A stretch of 9,394 nucleotides of DNA from CAZQEZ01 sp964592475 (lineage in GTDB: Bacteria > Bacteroidota > Bacteroidia > Cytophagales > Cyclobacteriaceae), in contig CAZQEZ010000150.1 of NCBI GenBank assembly GCA_964592475.1, forward strand, positions 1-9,394. Direction: 5' to 3'. The position numbers and the translations under genes are program-made. The notes beneath the pieces were generated by a model. The model did not search any database, was not told where the DNA came from, and saw only the letters and a list, made by a program, of their open reading frames with translations. Of this stretch, positions 1-7,180 are shown in pieces. How positions within the stretch are numbered: position 1 is the stretch's first letter; every line of letters starts with the position of its first letter.

Positions 1-44
1 GGGCTGCTTTCTCCAAAAATTTTAACACTTTTGGTAAACAGCCC
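1..44. terminator. Compound hairpin downstream of susD, probable terminator
   Basis: Two nested inverted repeats are visible. An outer stem GGGCTG (1-6) pairs with CAGCCC (39-44), and an inner stem CCAAAA (13-18) pairs with TTTTGG (29-34), with a 10-base loop. The structure begins 20 bases past the susD stop codon when read on the minus strand, where a terminator of the susD transcript would sit. The T-tract that should follow on the minus strand lies outside the window, so the call rests on the stem alone. Hairpins of the GGCTGTTT...AGCAGCC kind are common between Bacteroidota genes, so it could also be a dispersed palindromic repeat. Confidence 0.5.
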
Positions 45-64
45 TTTATCAGTATTTATACGGG

Positions 65-1396
65 CTAAATAGATGGATTGGGAGGAGTATTCGGATTATT
101 ATTTCTTTCTCTTAATGGAAACGGGTAATAATTTCTATTCCTTTCAGTATCAAACTGATTTGGCTCCGTTGATAATGATCTATCAAACCTTCTGCTATCT
201 TCCAAAGAAACACCGGTTAGAAATAATTCTATTCTTCTATTCCTGTATATTTCATCCAATATTGCCAGTGTTGTCACAGGTCCTGAATAATTATCTGTAT
301 CGGCATTTACACCAGTAGGATCATCATTCTTGGTTCTTACATCATTGATCGCCTCTACGGCTGCACTTAAATCTGGGCTGGCCTTTCTTACATTTGCCTC
401 AGCAATTATAAGTAGCATTTCTCCTGGCAAATAAACTGGAATTGACTCTGATTCAGTAGTAAAAAACCCTTTCAAACCTACAACAGGCAGCCCATTTACA
501 TTTGTTTCAGCGACTTCAGTATCTAAATAAAAATCCGACCTTCCATCTGCTTCATCAATAGAAAAGCTTGCGGGTAAGCCGAAATTTTCTCTTGGTTTAT
601 AAATTAGATCATTAATAAATACGCTTGACCAAACAGGATTACTGTTAAATTGATCATAGTTAAAATAAGAGACCGAACTCAAATCTACTGCGCTGGCAGC
701 TGAAATGGCCTCATCGTAATTGCCGGCAAAAAGATGATATCTTGCCAGGTAAGCATTAATTGAATTTTGAAGATCAATGTTATCTTGTAATACAAAATCA
801 TTAAATTCGTCACTAATACCTTCATTAATGTTTTCCTGTGCCATTACTAACAAATCAATTGCACTACTAAAAGCTTCTTCTCTTGATACAAACCGGGCGT
901 TGTTGTTTCTATTGGTTTCGATAACAACCTGGTTATAATTTTGAGCCAGAGCTCCTATTGCCAGTGCTTTAAAAAATGCTCCATGGGCTATTAAATTGGC
1001 CCTTGTAACCGGTTCCAAATTTACCCTTTGAGCTGCATCCATCAAGTCTTCAGAAGAAGCCATAACACGCGTCATAGAAGCCCAAAGACCTTCTACATTT
1101 GTATTAAAATCAGTTAAGTTGCCTGCTCCTTCCTCAAGTTCTGTGATAGCTAACAAGGTAGTAGTGATGGCAGCTTCTCTGGTAGTAATAGCATTATTTT
1201 CAATCATAAACCTCAATCCCTCCGTTGAATAAAGCATTTTAATTCCCAAACCCAGGTTCAATAAGCCATCCCTGGTAGATAGAATCAAATCTTCACTAGG
1301 TGCATTGGGATTAACAAATTCGGTTTCGCAAGAGTAGGTCGACATACTTAACAGCACGACCATAAAAATTGTAATTTTATTTTTTATATATTTCAT
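65..1396 (-). CDS. SusD/RagB-family outer-membrane nutrient-binding lipoprotein
   Basis: This is the surface lipoprotein half of a SusC/SusD importer; SusD proteins bind a glycan or peptide ligand and close like a lid over the SusC barrel. The 443-residue product starts with a lipoprotein signal peptide (hydrophobic residues 8-19, lipid-attachment Cys23 in TYSC). The post-Cys segment FVNPNAPSED (27-36) is typical of the family. Helical TPR-like segments cover roughly 100-230. The C-terminal RagB/SusD segment has PVYLPGEMLLIIAEAN (320-335), AINDVR (349-354), RNRRIELFLTG (385-395) and the closing YYPFPLRERNNNPN (423-436). The length is slightly below the usual 450-600, but both ends look complete. 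The start lies 18 bases beyond the susC stop, so the two are almost certainly cotranscribed. The ligand cannot be read from the sequence; a peptidoglycan-derived sugar is inferred from the neighbours. Confidence 0.93.
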   Translation of the reverse strand: MKYIKNKITIFMVVLLSMSTYSCETEFVNPNAPSEDLILSTRDGLLNLGLGIKMLYSTEGLRFMIENNAITTREAAITTTLLAITELEEGAGNLTDFNTNVEGLWASMTRVMASSEDLMDAAQRVNLEPVTRANLIAHGAFFKALAIGALAQNYNQVVIETNRNNNARFVSREEAFSSAIDLLVMAQENINEGISDEFNDFVLQDNIDLQNSINAYLARYHLFAGNYDEAISAASAVDLSSVSYFNYDQFNSNPVWSSVFINDLIYKPRENFGLPASFSIDEADGRSDFYLDTEVAETNVNGLPVVGLKGFFTTESESIPVYLPGEMLLIIAEANVRKASPDLSAAVEAINDVRTKNDDPTGVNADTDNYSGPVTTLAILDEIYRNRRIELFLTGVSLEDSRRFDRSLSTEPNQFDTERNRNYYPFPLRERNNNPNTPPNPSI

Positions 1397-1414
1397 TTTT
1401 TTAATTTATTTAGA

Positions 1415-4378
1415 TTAGAAAGTAATGTTCACACCTATTTGGTATGTTCTTGGAATAGGTACTGTGGCAAAATCAAATCCTCTTACCGCGTTGGCTTGTC
1501 CTGTAGTGTTCACTTCAGGATCCCAACTGCTGTAATTATCGAAAGATAATAAGTTTCTACCCACTAAGTTCAATCTTATATTTTCGATTGTGCTATTTTT
1601 TGGTTTAAAGTTGTAACCAATAGAAAGTTCTCTCAATTTTACAAATGAACCATCTTCCACAAATTCTTCGAAAATACCGGCTTGAGCTCCCCCGGTTCCT
1701 TTGGGAATTTCCCCTTGTAATTCTCTTCCCGCGTTTTTGCCACCTCCAAAAATAGCATTATCCATTAATCTTCTATTCCAATTAAATACATCATAACCTT
1801 GTACTGCGTCAAAATGAATCCTAAAAGAAAAATTATTATAGCTAAGATCATTGATTACTGAGCCAAACCAATCCGGGTTTGGATCACCAATCACCTTCAC
1901 GTTGGACCCATCTTCATTTACTCCTCTGGTAGGATATCCAGCCTCGTTCAATACTATTTCTCCATCCTCATTTCTATTATAAAAACCGGAATAATAAACA
2001 CCAATTGGCTGATTTGGCCTTACCACCACCGCTCCAAAACTGTTCGGCAAAATTATCTGCTCACCCACAATCTCCTTCACTTCGTTTCTATTAGAAGAAT
2101 AAGTTATGGTGGTATTCCAGTTAAAAGAACTTGTTTTTATAATATTTCCTCTTACAAGCAACTCAACCCCTTCATTGCGCATGGCTCCCACGTTTTCAAA
2201 CCTGGTTTCAAACCCTGTGGATGAAGCTAATTCCCTTTCTAAAATAAGATCATTGATGTCTTGTTGATAATAAGTTATTTCGAATCCAAAACGATCATTA
2301 ATAAAAGAGGCGTCAATTCCAAATTCAATTTCGTCCATTCGTTCAGGAGCAATTTCTTCATTTCCCAACAATGTAGCGGGCACTACGCCACTATTTCCTG
2401 CCAAAGCGAATGGATTAAAAACGGAAAGTCTCTGGTAAGCTCCTATGGCTGTTAAGTTACCTGCCTGGCCCCAGGAAGTTCTTAATTTTAAGTTACTAAC
2501 GGCATTTCCTATACTATTTTGCCAAAAACTTTCATTGGATAATACATACGATGCGCTGGCCTTACCATATAATTGATTTCTTTCATCAGGACCAAATACC
2601 GATGCGCCGTCTAATCTTAATGCGCCCGAAATAAATAATTTATTATCAAACCCAAAGGTTTCCTGTACAAATGTTCCCCAATAGGACACTTCACTTCTGG
2701 AATCAATATTGCTAATGATAGTTCCACCTATGGAGGTTATTGATGCCGGAGCGAGCCTATCGGAAACGATCCCTATTCTTTCAAATTGATCTTGCTGCCA
2801 GGTACCACCTACCACCGTGGTGGATTTTAAACGACTAGTAATATCTAATTCATAGCTCACATTTAAATCATTATTAAATTGAAAAACATTGGCATCATTT
2901 CTGGAAGACCAGCCGGAAGCATTACTCGAAGTGTTGCCAACAGGAATGAAACCAGTGGCAGATTGATTGTAATAATCGAAACCCAGGATGTAATTAATAT
3001 TGAAATTTTTAAATGGACTGGCAATAAAGTTTAAATTTGAAATTGCCCTGTTAGTTACCTGACCAAAATCATACCTATTTACTGCTTCTCTGGGATTAAC
3101 TCTTGCTACCAGCAAAGAGGTTGAAGGATAAACACCTGATGCATCAGGTTCAGGATTTACTCTGTTGTTAGAAAAGATAAAACCGGTGATGGCTCCATCA
3201 GTCTGATCTCCGTTGGGAATATCTTTACTCTCGCTTCTGGTATAATTAATTCCAAAACTGAATTTAAACCAATCATTTACTATTTGATCTATATTAAGTC
3301 TTGCGCCTAGTCTTTCAAAATTTGTATTCTTAACGATACCACCATTTGATAAAAAAGACCCCGAAGCAAAATATTTAGTTTTTTGATCACCGCCACTTAC
3401 AGAAAGATTGTTTTCCGTACCAAAAGCCGTTTGAAATATTTCATCTTGAAGGTCGTATCTTTCAGTTTCAAAAGTTTCTAAGTTATCTCTATCAAAAGGG
3501 TTTGCCCATTCTAGTGGAACTTGATTGTAATCAACTTTTTTGCGTAACTCATTTACTCTCAACGAGGTGGAGAAATTAAATTTTGGCTTGCCTGCTTTTC
3601 CTCTTTTAGTAAAAATTTGTACTACGCCATTACTAGCCCTTGAGCCATAAATAGCAGCTGCCGCAGCTCCTTTAATAACCTCTATCCTGTCTATATCGGC
3701 AGGATTGATATCTACTAATCTATTTTGAGTGGTACCCCCCAGATTTAATAATTCAGTGCTATTATTATTTACAATTATACCATCTACGATATATAATGGA
3801 TCCGAACTTCCGGAAATAGTACTGGCACCACGCAAGCGGATTGATATACCACCGGCAGGATCTCCTGAATTCTGCATTACCAATGCTCCCGCTACCTTAC
3901 CGGATAATGCCTGATCCACCGCAATTGCACCGGTCTCTTCCAATTGCTTACTGTTAACAGTGGAAATGGCATTGCCTAATTGTTTTCGTGAGGTAGCAAC
4001 AGAAGTTCCTGTTACAATTACCTCATCCAAATTCATGATATTTACGTCTAATAAAAAATCATTTGTAATTACCCGGGTGCCATTTAGGTTTACTTGCACT
4101 TCCATTTCGGAATAGCCTATTGCCCGGGCTGAAAGCTTATATTCTCCTGGCTCCAGCTGAGCCTTAAATGAATAAGAACCATCAATTCCGGTGACTCCAC
4201 CAATGGTTGTTCCAGTGATCGTAACCGTAGCTCCAGTAATTTCTTCACCCGAGGTAGCATCATTCACATTTCCTTGAAACTCGTAAGTACTCTGTCCTAA
4301 TAATGTACCTGAAAAAAATAATGCCAGCACGAAAAGCCAACACTTTTGTAAAACTTTTAAACGATATAATTTTCTCAT
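1415..4378 (-). CDS. SusC/RagA-family TonB-dependent outer-membrane transporter
   Basis: This is the TonB-dependent barrel that imports the ligand captured by the adjacent SusD. The 987-residue product has a signal peptide ending near LLGQ (26-29). A carboxypeptidase-regulatory-like beta-sandwich follows (about 33-110). The TonB box is LDEVIVTG (117-124). The plug domain (about 130-260) carries the SusC signatures SIRLRGAS (179-186), DPLYIVDGI (193-201) and RIEVIKGAAAAAIYGSRASNG (231-251). The remainder is a 22-strand-type barrel ending in the outer-membrane C-terminal Phe (GVNITF). There is no N-terminal STN domain, so nothing suggests FecA-type signalling to an anti-sigma factor. The length is normal (about 950-1100). 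Transcription is probably from its own -7 box at 4451-4458, with an untranslated leader of roughly 65 bases. The start ATG follows an A-rich stretch rather than a Shine-Dalgarno, as is usual in this phylum. Confidence 0.96.
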   Translation of the reverse strand: MRKLYRLKVLQKCWLFVLALFFSGTLLGQSTYEFQGNVNDATSGEEITGATVTITGTTIGGVTGIDGSYSFKAQLEPGEYKLSARAIGYSEMEVQVNLNGTRVITNDFLLDVNIMNLDEVIVTGTSVATSRKQLGNAISTVNSKQLEETGAIAVDQALSGKVAGALVMQNSGDPAGGISIRLRGASTISGSSDPLYIVDGIIVNNNSTELLNLGGTTQNRLVDINPADIDRIEVIKGAAAAAIYGSRASNGVVQIFTKRGKAGKPKFNFSTSLRVNELRKKVDYNQVPLEWANPFDRDNLETFETERYDLQDEIFQTAFGTENNLSVSGGDQKTKYFASGSFLSNGGIVKNTNFERLGARLNIDQIVNDWFKFSFGINYTRSESKDIPNGDQTDGAITGFIFSNNRVNPEPDASGVYPSTSLLVARVNPREAVNRYDFGQVTNRAISNLNFIASPFKNFNINYILGFDYYNQSATGFIPVGNTSSNASGWSSRNDANVFQFNNDLNVSYELDITSRLKSTTVVGGTWQQDQFERIGIVSDRLAPASITSIGGTIISNIDSRSEVSYWGTFVQETFGFDNKLFISGALRLDGASVFGPDERNQLYGKASASYVLSNESFWQNSIGNAVSNLKLRTSWGQAGNLTAIGAYQRLSVFNPFALAGNSGVVPATLLGNEEIAPERMDEIEFGIDASFINDRFGFEITYYQQDINDLILERELASSTGFETRFENVGAMRNEGVELLVRGNIIKTSSFNWNTTITYSSNRNEVKEIVGEQIILPNSFGAVVVRPNQPIGVYYSGFYNRNEDGEIVLNEAGYPTRGVNEDGSNVKVIGDPNPDWFGSVINDLSYNNFSFRIHFDAVQGYDVFNWNRRLMDNAIFGGGKNAGRELQGEIPKGTGGAQAGIFEEFVEDGSFVKLRELSIGYNFKPKNSTIENIRLNLVGRNLLSFDNYSSWDPEVNTTGQANAVRGFDFATVPIPRTYQIGVNITF

Positions 4379-4450
4379 ACTTCTTTTTTAGTTAGTTAAT
4401 TTTTTAAATAAAAACATTTTTAAATTTTATAATTGAAGTTTAAATTCTCG

Positions 4451-4458
4451 CAAAGATA
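4451..4458 (-). promoter_or_regulatory. Putative Bacteroidota -7 promoter box for susCD
   Basis: On the minus strand this reads TATCTTTG, an exact match to the Bacteroidota primary-sigma -7 element TAnnTTTG. It implies a transcript start near 4443-4446 and a leader of about 65 bases before the susC ATG. No clear TTTG -33 element is visible at the expected distance; that position is occupied by an inverted repeat. No GC-rich terminator separates it from the hydrolase gene upstream, so read-through could also supply susC. Confidence 0.6.
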
Positions 4459-4463
4459 TATTG

Positions 4464-4497
4464 ATTAAATCTTAATAAATTTAAAATAAGATTAAAT
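4464..4497. promoter_or_regulatory. Inverted repeat abutting the susC promoter, candidate operator
   Basis: ATTaAATCTTA (4464-4474) and TAAGATTaAAT (4487-4497) form an inverted repeat with 10 of 11 positions paired and a 12-base spacer; the inner 7 bases pair perfectly. It begins 5 bases upstream of the susC -7 box and covers the region where a -33 element would lie, a typical position for an activator or repressor site. The sequence differs from the TGCA-type boxes in the divergent region. Very AT-rich DNA produces such repeats by chance, so this remains a candidate. Confidence 0.35.
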
Positions 4498-4535
4498 AAT
4501 TGTTAAATTAAAATCTATCAATAATGCTAATTATG

Positions 4536-4564
4536 TGTTTTATATATTTCAATTATATAAAACA
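4536..4564. repeat. 11-base AT-only inverted repeat between the GHL10 gene and susC
   Basis: TGTTTTATATA (4536-4546) and TATATAAAACA (4554-4564) are perfectly complementary with a 7-base loop. The repeat lies about 70 bases past the GHL10 stop and about 80 bases upstream of the susC -7 box. It could be a protein-binding dyad or an RNA hairpin that stabilises or attenuates transcript from the hydrolase gene. It has almost no GC and no flanking T-tract, so it is not a convincing intrinsic terminator. Confidence 0.35.
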
Positions 4565-4632
4565 ATAGCTAAAAGTATATATGTTATTATTTTATTTGTT
4601 TCAAATTTTATTTGCATAAATACTTATATATT

Positions 4633-6192
4633 TTACAGTATAAATATATCAGGCATACTCTCTTTGTAAAACATGTTCAATACTGTTAAAGCACCTATTT
4701 TTTTATATTTTAGTAAATTTTTATCTACTTTCAAGTTGACAATACCATTTCTTTTTTCAAAATCTTTGAGCCAGTATTTTTTTACTAAATGAGCAGGATT
4801 GTTTATTTGTACTTGACTGCCCTCAGGGGCAGCGTATAATACTAAGTACCTCAAAGATTCCGGATTGTCTACTTTTAAATAAAAATTGAATTGATCTGAA
4901 AATTTATCTACCTTAGTAATTTTGGGCGTAGCTGGTAAATGTCTTATACCTGGTAATGATGGAGTTAAAGCAGGATACTGATAATATTTTTTTTTCAAAA
5001 ATTCCACCAGCTTTTTGTTTTTTTCATTCATTAGCGATTTCGCACTAAAAAATACATTTCCTTTTACTTTATTATATTTTCTTGCTTCAGCTATTTGGAG
5101 AGGTAGTTCATGTTTCTTTTCCCATGCCTTATCAGTATTATTTTTTATTTTATATGGGCCATTTCCCACGTAAAGATTTGTATTTCCGGCATGGGAAATC
5201 CACCATTGCATGATGGTTTTGTGTGAAGCAACAGGAAAATCCAGGCTCCAGTAAATTTGAGGTAGGATATAATCAATCCAGCTTTCTTCTATCCATTTAA
5301 GAGGATCTGCAAATAAATTATCATAATTAGTCTGGCCAGCATTTGTATCCGAACCTTTAATATCAACCGTTTGATTTCGCCATACCCCAAAAGGGCTAAT
5401 ACCAAATTGAACCCAGGGTTTTTTTTCTTTAATAGTAGTATTGAGTTCCCGGATTAGTTTGTTTACATTATTTCTCCTCCAATCTTCCTTACTTTGTTTT
5501 TCTGTTCTGTACAAAAAGTAACTATCATTGTCATTAAACTTTTCTCCAGCTATCTGGTAAGGATAAAAATAGTCGTCAAAATGAATAGCATCTATATCAT
5601 AATTAACAACTATCTCTTCAACTATTTCAACCATATGGTTTCGTACTTCCGGTAAACCAGGGTTGTAATAAAATTTATTTCCATATTTTATCATCCATTC
5701 AGGATGTTTAAAATAATCATGATTTATATCTAGTTCGGCTATATTCGAATTAAATGTGGCTCTGTAAGGATTAAGCCAGGCATGAAATTCAAATCCCCTT
5801 CTGTGCGTTTCAGCAATCATCCATTGTAATAAATTGACTTCACTTTCATTTGCCCTACCTTGTTTACCGGTTAAATATTTGGACCACGGGGCTTTTTTTG
5901 TTGGATAAAATGCATCACCGGCTGTTCTTACTTGTACAATTGCAGCATTAAAGTTAAGACCTTGATAGAATTCCAGTATTTTGAGGTAATCACTTTTCTT
6001 TTTATCAATATCGTCATAAGGTGACTTTGGCCAGTCAATATTAACCACTGTTGCAACCCAAAAACCTCTAAATTCTTCCTTGTGCCCAATTTCAGAATGA
6101 GTATTTAAAGCTTTGCACCCAGATAAAAGCAGTATTGTCGTGGTAAGTATGCCAATTGCATTGAAATTCACATTATTCCAATTTAGAACCAT
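4633..6192 (-). CDS. GHL10-family (DUF187) glycoside hydrolase lipoprotein, related to DigH/YngK
   Basis: This is a family 10-like glycosyl hydrolase with a TIM-barrel fold. Its best-known member, E. coli DigH (YddW), cleaves peptidoglycan glycan strands stripped of stem peptides. Numbering from the upstream ATG at 6270, the lipoprotein signal has hydrophobic residues 38-50 and Cys52 (LLSGC). The domain opens with EFRGFWVATVVNIDWP (66-81). It continues through VQVRTAGDAFYP (112-123), HAWLNPYR (163-170), DAIHFDDYFYPY (227-238, the likely acidic active-site segment), QFGISPFGVWRN (288-299) and DYILPQIYWS (333-342). Residues from about 447 form a fibronectin-like tail. I chose the ATG at 6192 (519 residues) because starting at 6270 would put operator-like repeats and much of the putative promoter inside or at the edge of the coding region. 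However, that start leaves a signal peptide without N-terminal Lys or Arg, so 6270 or a TTG at 6195 stays possible. It has no acidic surface-export motif after Cys, which suggests a periplasmic location. Confidence 0.9.
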   Translation of the reverse strand: MVLNWNNVNFNAIGILTTTILLLSGCKALNTHSEIGHKEEFRGFWVATVVNIDWPKSPYDDIDKKKSDYLKILEFYQGLNFNAAIVQVRTAGDAFYPTKKAPWSKYLTGKQGRANESEVNLLQWMIAETHRRGFEFHAWLNPYRATFNSNIAELDINHDYFKHPEWMIKYGNKFYYNPGLPEVRNHMVEIVEEIVVNYDIDAIHFDDYFYPYQIAGEKFNDNDSYFLYRTEKQSKEDWRRNNVNKLIRELNTTIKEKKPWVQFGISPFGVWRNQTVDIKGSDTNAGQTNYDNLFADPLKWIEESWIDYILPQIYWSLDFPVASHKTIMQWWISHAGNTNLYVGNGPYKIKNNTDKAWEKKHELPLQIAEARKYNKVKGNVFFSAKSLMNEKNKKLVEFLKKKYYQYPALTPSLPGIRHLPATPKITKVDKFSDQFNFYLKVDNPESLRYLVLYAAPEGSQVQINNPAHLVKKYWLKDFEKRNGIVNLKVDKNLLKYKKIGALTVLNMFYKESMPDIFIL

Positions 6193-6242
6193 CAAGAGGT
6201 TGTATTTAATTTTTTTGCAAGCTAAAAAAATAATCCGATTAC

Positions 6243-6279
6243 TGCAATAGTTTGCATTATAAATTTGCATAATATTGCA
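6243..6279. promoter_or_regulatory. Tandem TGCA-N6-TGCA boxes, candidate operators upstream of the GHL10 gene
   Basis: Two boxes of identical architecture are present: TGCA-N6-TGCA at 6243-6256 and again at 6266-6279, spaced 23 bases centre to centre, or about two helical turns. The second lies in a longer dyad, ATTTGCA-N6-TGCAAAT (6263-6282), with 7-base perfect arms. They fall between the probable start codon (6192) and the putative -7 box (6278-6285) of the hydrolase gene, where a bound repressor would block transcription. The neighbouring DeoR-type protein is the natural candidate to bind them; that link is inferred. Confidence 0.5.
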
Positions 6280-6285
6280 AATAGA
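6278..6285 (-). promoter_or_regulatory. Possible -7 box for the GHL10 gene
   Basis: On the minus strand this reads TCTATTTG, 7 of 8 positions of the Bacteroidota TAnnTTTG element. It would start transcription near 6271, giving a leader of about 79 bases to the ATG at 6192, or a leaderless message if the ATG at 6270 were used. No -33 TTTG is seen at standard spacing. It overlaps the right arm of the TGCA-box dyad, which would suit repression. Confidence 0.3.
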
Positions 6286-6314
6286 AATATTGTATTCTAA
6301 GTAATTGTCATTAG

Positions 6315-6324
6315 CAATATATTG
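6315..6324. promoter_or_regulatory. Palindrome CAATATATTG mid-way in the divergent region
   Basis: This is a perfect 10-base palindrome, preceded by AG so that it reads AGCAATATATTGG. It resembles the core GCAATATT of the stronger boxes on either side and may be a weaker third binding site. It is short and AT-rich, so chance is a serious alternative. Confidence 0.25.
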
Positions 6325-6386
6325 GATTAGTTCAATTATTATTTGGCATAGTTAAACCTAAAAGTATAATTTCCAATGTTATTAAA

Positions 6387-6399
6387 TGCAATATTTTGC
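6387..6399 (+). promoter_or_regulatory. TGCAATATTTTGC box, candidate autoregulatory operator of the DeoR gene
   Basis: TGCAATATTTTGC matches 12 of 13 bases of TGCAATATTATGC, which is read on the minus strand at 6279-6267 upstream of the hydrolase gene. The two copies are 120 bases apart in opposite orientation, each facing its own gene. This copy ends 31 bases before the regulator start codon, overlapping where the promoter or early leader should be, so self-repression is plausible. Confidence 0.45.
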
Positions 6400-6430
6400 T
6401 GTATTAATAAACCTGATTTAAATAATAATA

Positions 6431-7180
6431 ATGCTTAAAGAAGAACGACATCTCATTATTTTAAAACAAGTGCATAATCATAATAGGGTGCTTTTGGTAG
6501 ATTTGGCAAATCTATTGAATGTTTCTGTAGATACGGTAAGGAGAGACATAATTGAACTATCCAGGAAAAAGCAACTGCAAAAAGTTCATGGAGGAGCAAT
6601 TTCAAATGACTTTGGATTTTCTACAGAAGCTGACAGAAAAATTTACCAGTTTGAAAAGAAGACGATTATTGCTAAAAAAGCCTGTAAACTGTTAAGCGAT
6701 GGAAATGTAATATTAATAAGTGGCGGTACTACCAATAACGAATTTGCTAAGTTACTGCCTAAAAACCTAAATCTAACAATTTTTACGCCCAGTTTACCAG
6801 TAGCTATTCAATTGCTAAGACAACCCAATAAAGAAATCATGTTTTTGGGGGGCAAAATTTCTCATGATGCTCAAATCGCCATAGGTGGTCAAATCATCAA
6901 TACTTTATCTGATATTAAAGTAGATTTATGCTTTTTAGGTTCCGGTTATGTAGATCCAATACAAGGCTTGACAGAGTTTGATTGGGAAGTAGTTCAAGTT
7001 AAAAAAGCTATGCTAAAAGCTGCTAAAAAAAGTATTTTATTATCGATATCTGATAAATTAAACTCCGTTCAAAAATATAAAACATGTAATATAAGCGCGA
7101 TTGATACACTAATTACCGAACTTGAACCCAATTCACCTGTTTTACTTCCCTTTAAAGATCAGGAGGTTAATATCCTTTAA
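6431..7180 (+). CDS. DeoR-family transcriptional regulator of the locus
   Basis: The product is 249 residues, the normal DeoR-family length. Residues 1-57 form the winged HTH, with recognition helix and wing in VSVDTVRRDIIEL (31-43) and KVHGGAI (51-57). Residues about 75-232 form the DeoRC sensor domain, which has an isomerase-like fold and usually binds a phosphorylated sugar. Its markers are ISGGTTNNEFAKLL (96-109, the phosphate loop), FLGGK (138-142), LCFLGSGYVDPIQGLTE (166-182), KKAML (191-195) and ISDKLN (206-211). The stop overlaps the murQ ATG by one base, so the two are cotranscribed and probably translationally coupled. It is divergent from the hydrolase gene and shares with it a region rich in TGCA boxes. 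I infer a repressor that responds to MurNAc-6-phosphate or GlcNAc-6-phosphate. In enterobacteria the corresponding murQ regulator is MurR, of the unrelated RpiR family. Confidence 0.9.
   Translation: MLKEERHLIILKQVHNHNRVLLVDLANLLNVSVDTVRRDIIELSRKKQLQKVHGGAISNDFGFSTEADRKIYQFEKKTIIAKKACKLLSDGNVILISGGTTNNEFAKLLPKNLNLTIFTPSLPVAIQLLRQPNKEIMFLGGKISHDAQIAIGGQIINTLSDIKVDLCFLGSGYVDPIQGLTEFDWEVVQVKKAMLKAAKKSILLSISDKLNSVQKYKTCNISAIDTLITELEPNSPVLLPFKDQEVNIL
7161..7167 (+). promoter_or_regulatory. Shine-Dalgarno-like AGGAGGT before murQ
   Basis: AGGAGGT lies inside the last codons of the deoR gene, 12 bases before the ATG at 7180 and 33 before the ATG at 7201. This strong an anti-16S match is unusual in Bacteroidota and is not seen before the other genes here. 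AGGA (7161-7164) could pair with TCCT (7173-7176) in a small hairpin. The spacing is slightly long for 7180, so its role in setting the murQ start is uncertain. Confidence 0.35.

Noticed and set aside
73..318. Open frame of 81 codons on the plus strand within susD
   Set aside because: It lies wholly antisense to the conserved SusD C-terminus and its translation has no recognisable features.
65..1396. SusD possibly truncated because it is shorter than average
   Set aside because: The signal peptide, the middle helical region and the family-typical C-terminal segment ending in NNNPN are all present.
2261..2455. Open frame of 64 codons on the plus strand within susC
   Set aside because: It is antisense to the conserved SusC barrel, short and featureless.
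3729..3914. Open frame of 61 codons on the plus strand within susC
   Set aside because: It is antisense to the SusC plug domain and only reflects that gene's codon pattern.
4379..4632. Possible small gene or non-coding RNA in the susC-GHL10 gap
   Set aside because: No frame of useful length or GC-containing structured RNA is visible; the promoter box and AT-only inverted repeats account for what can be seen.
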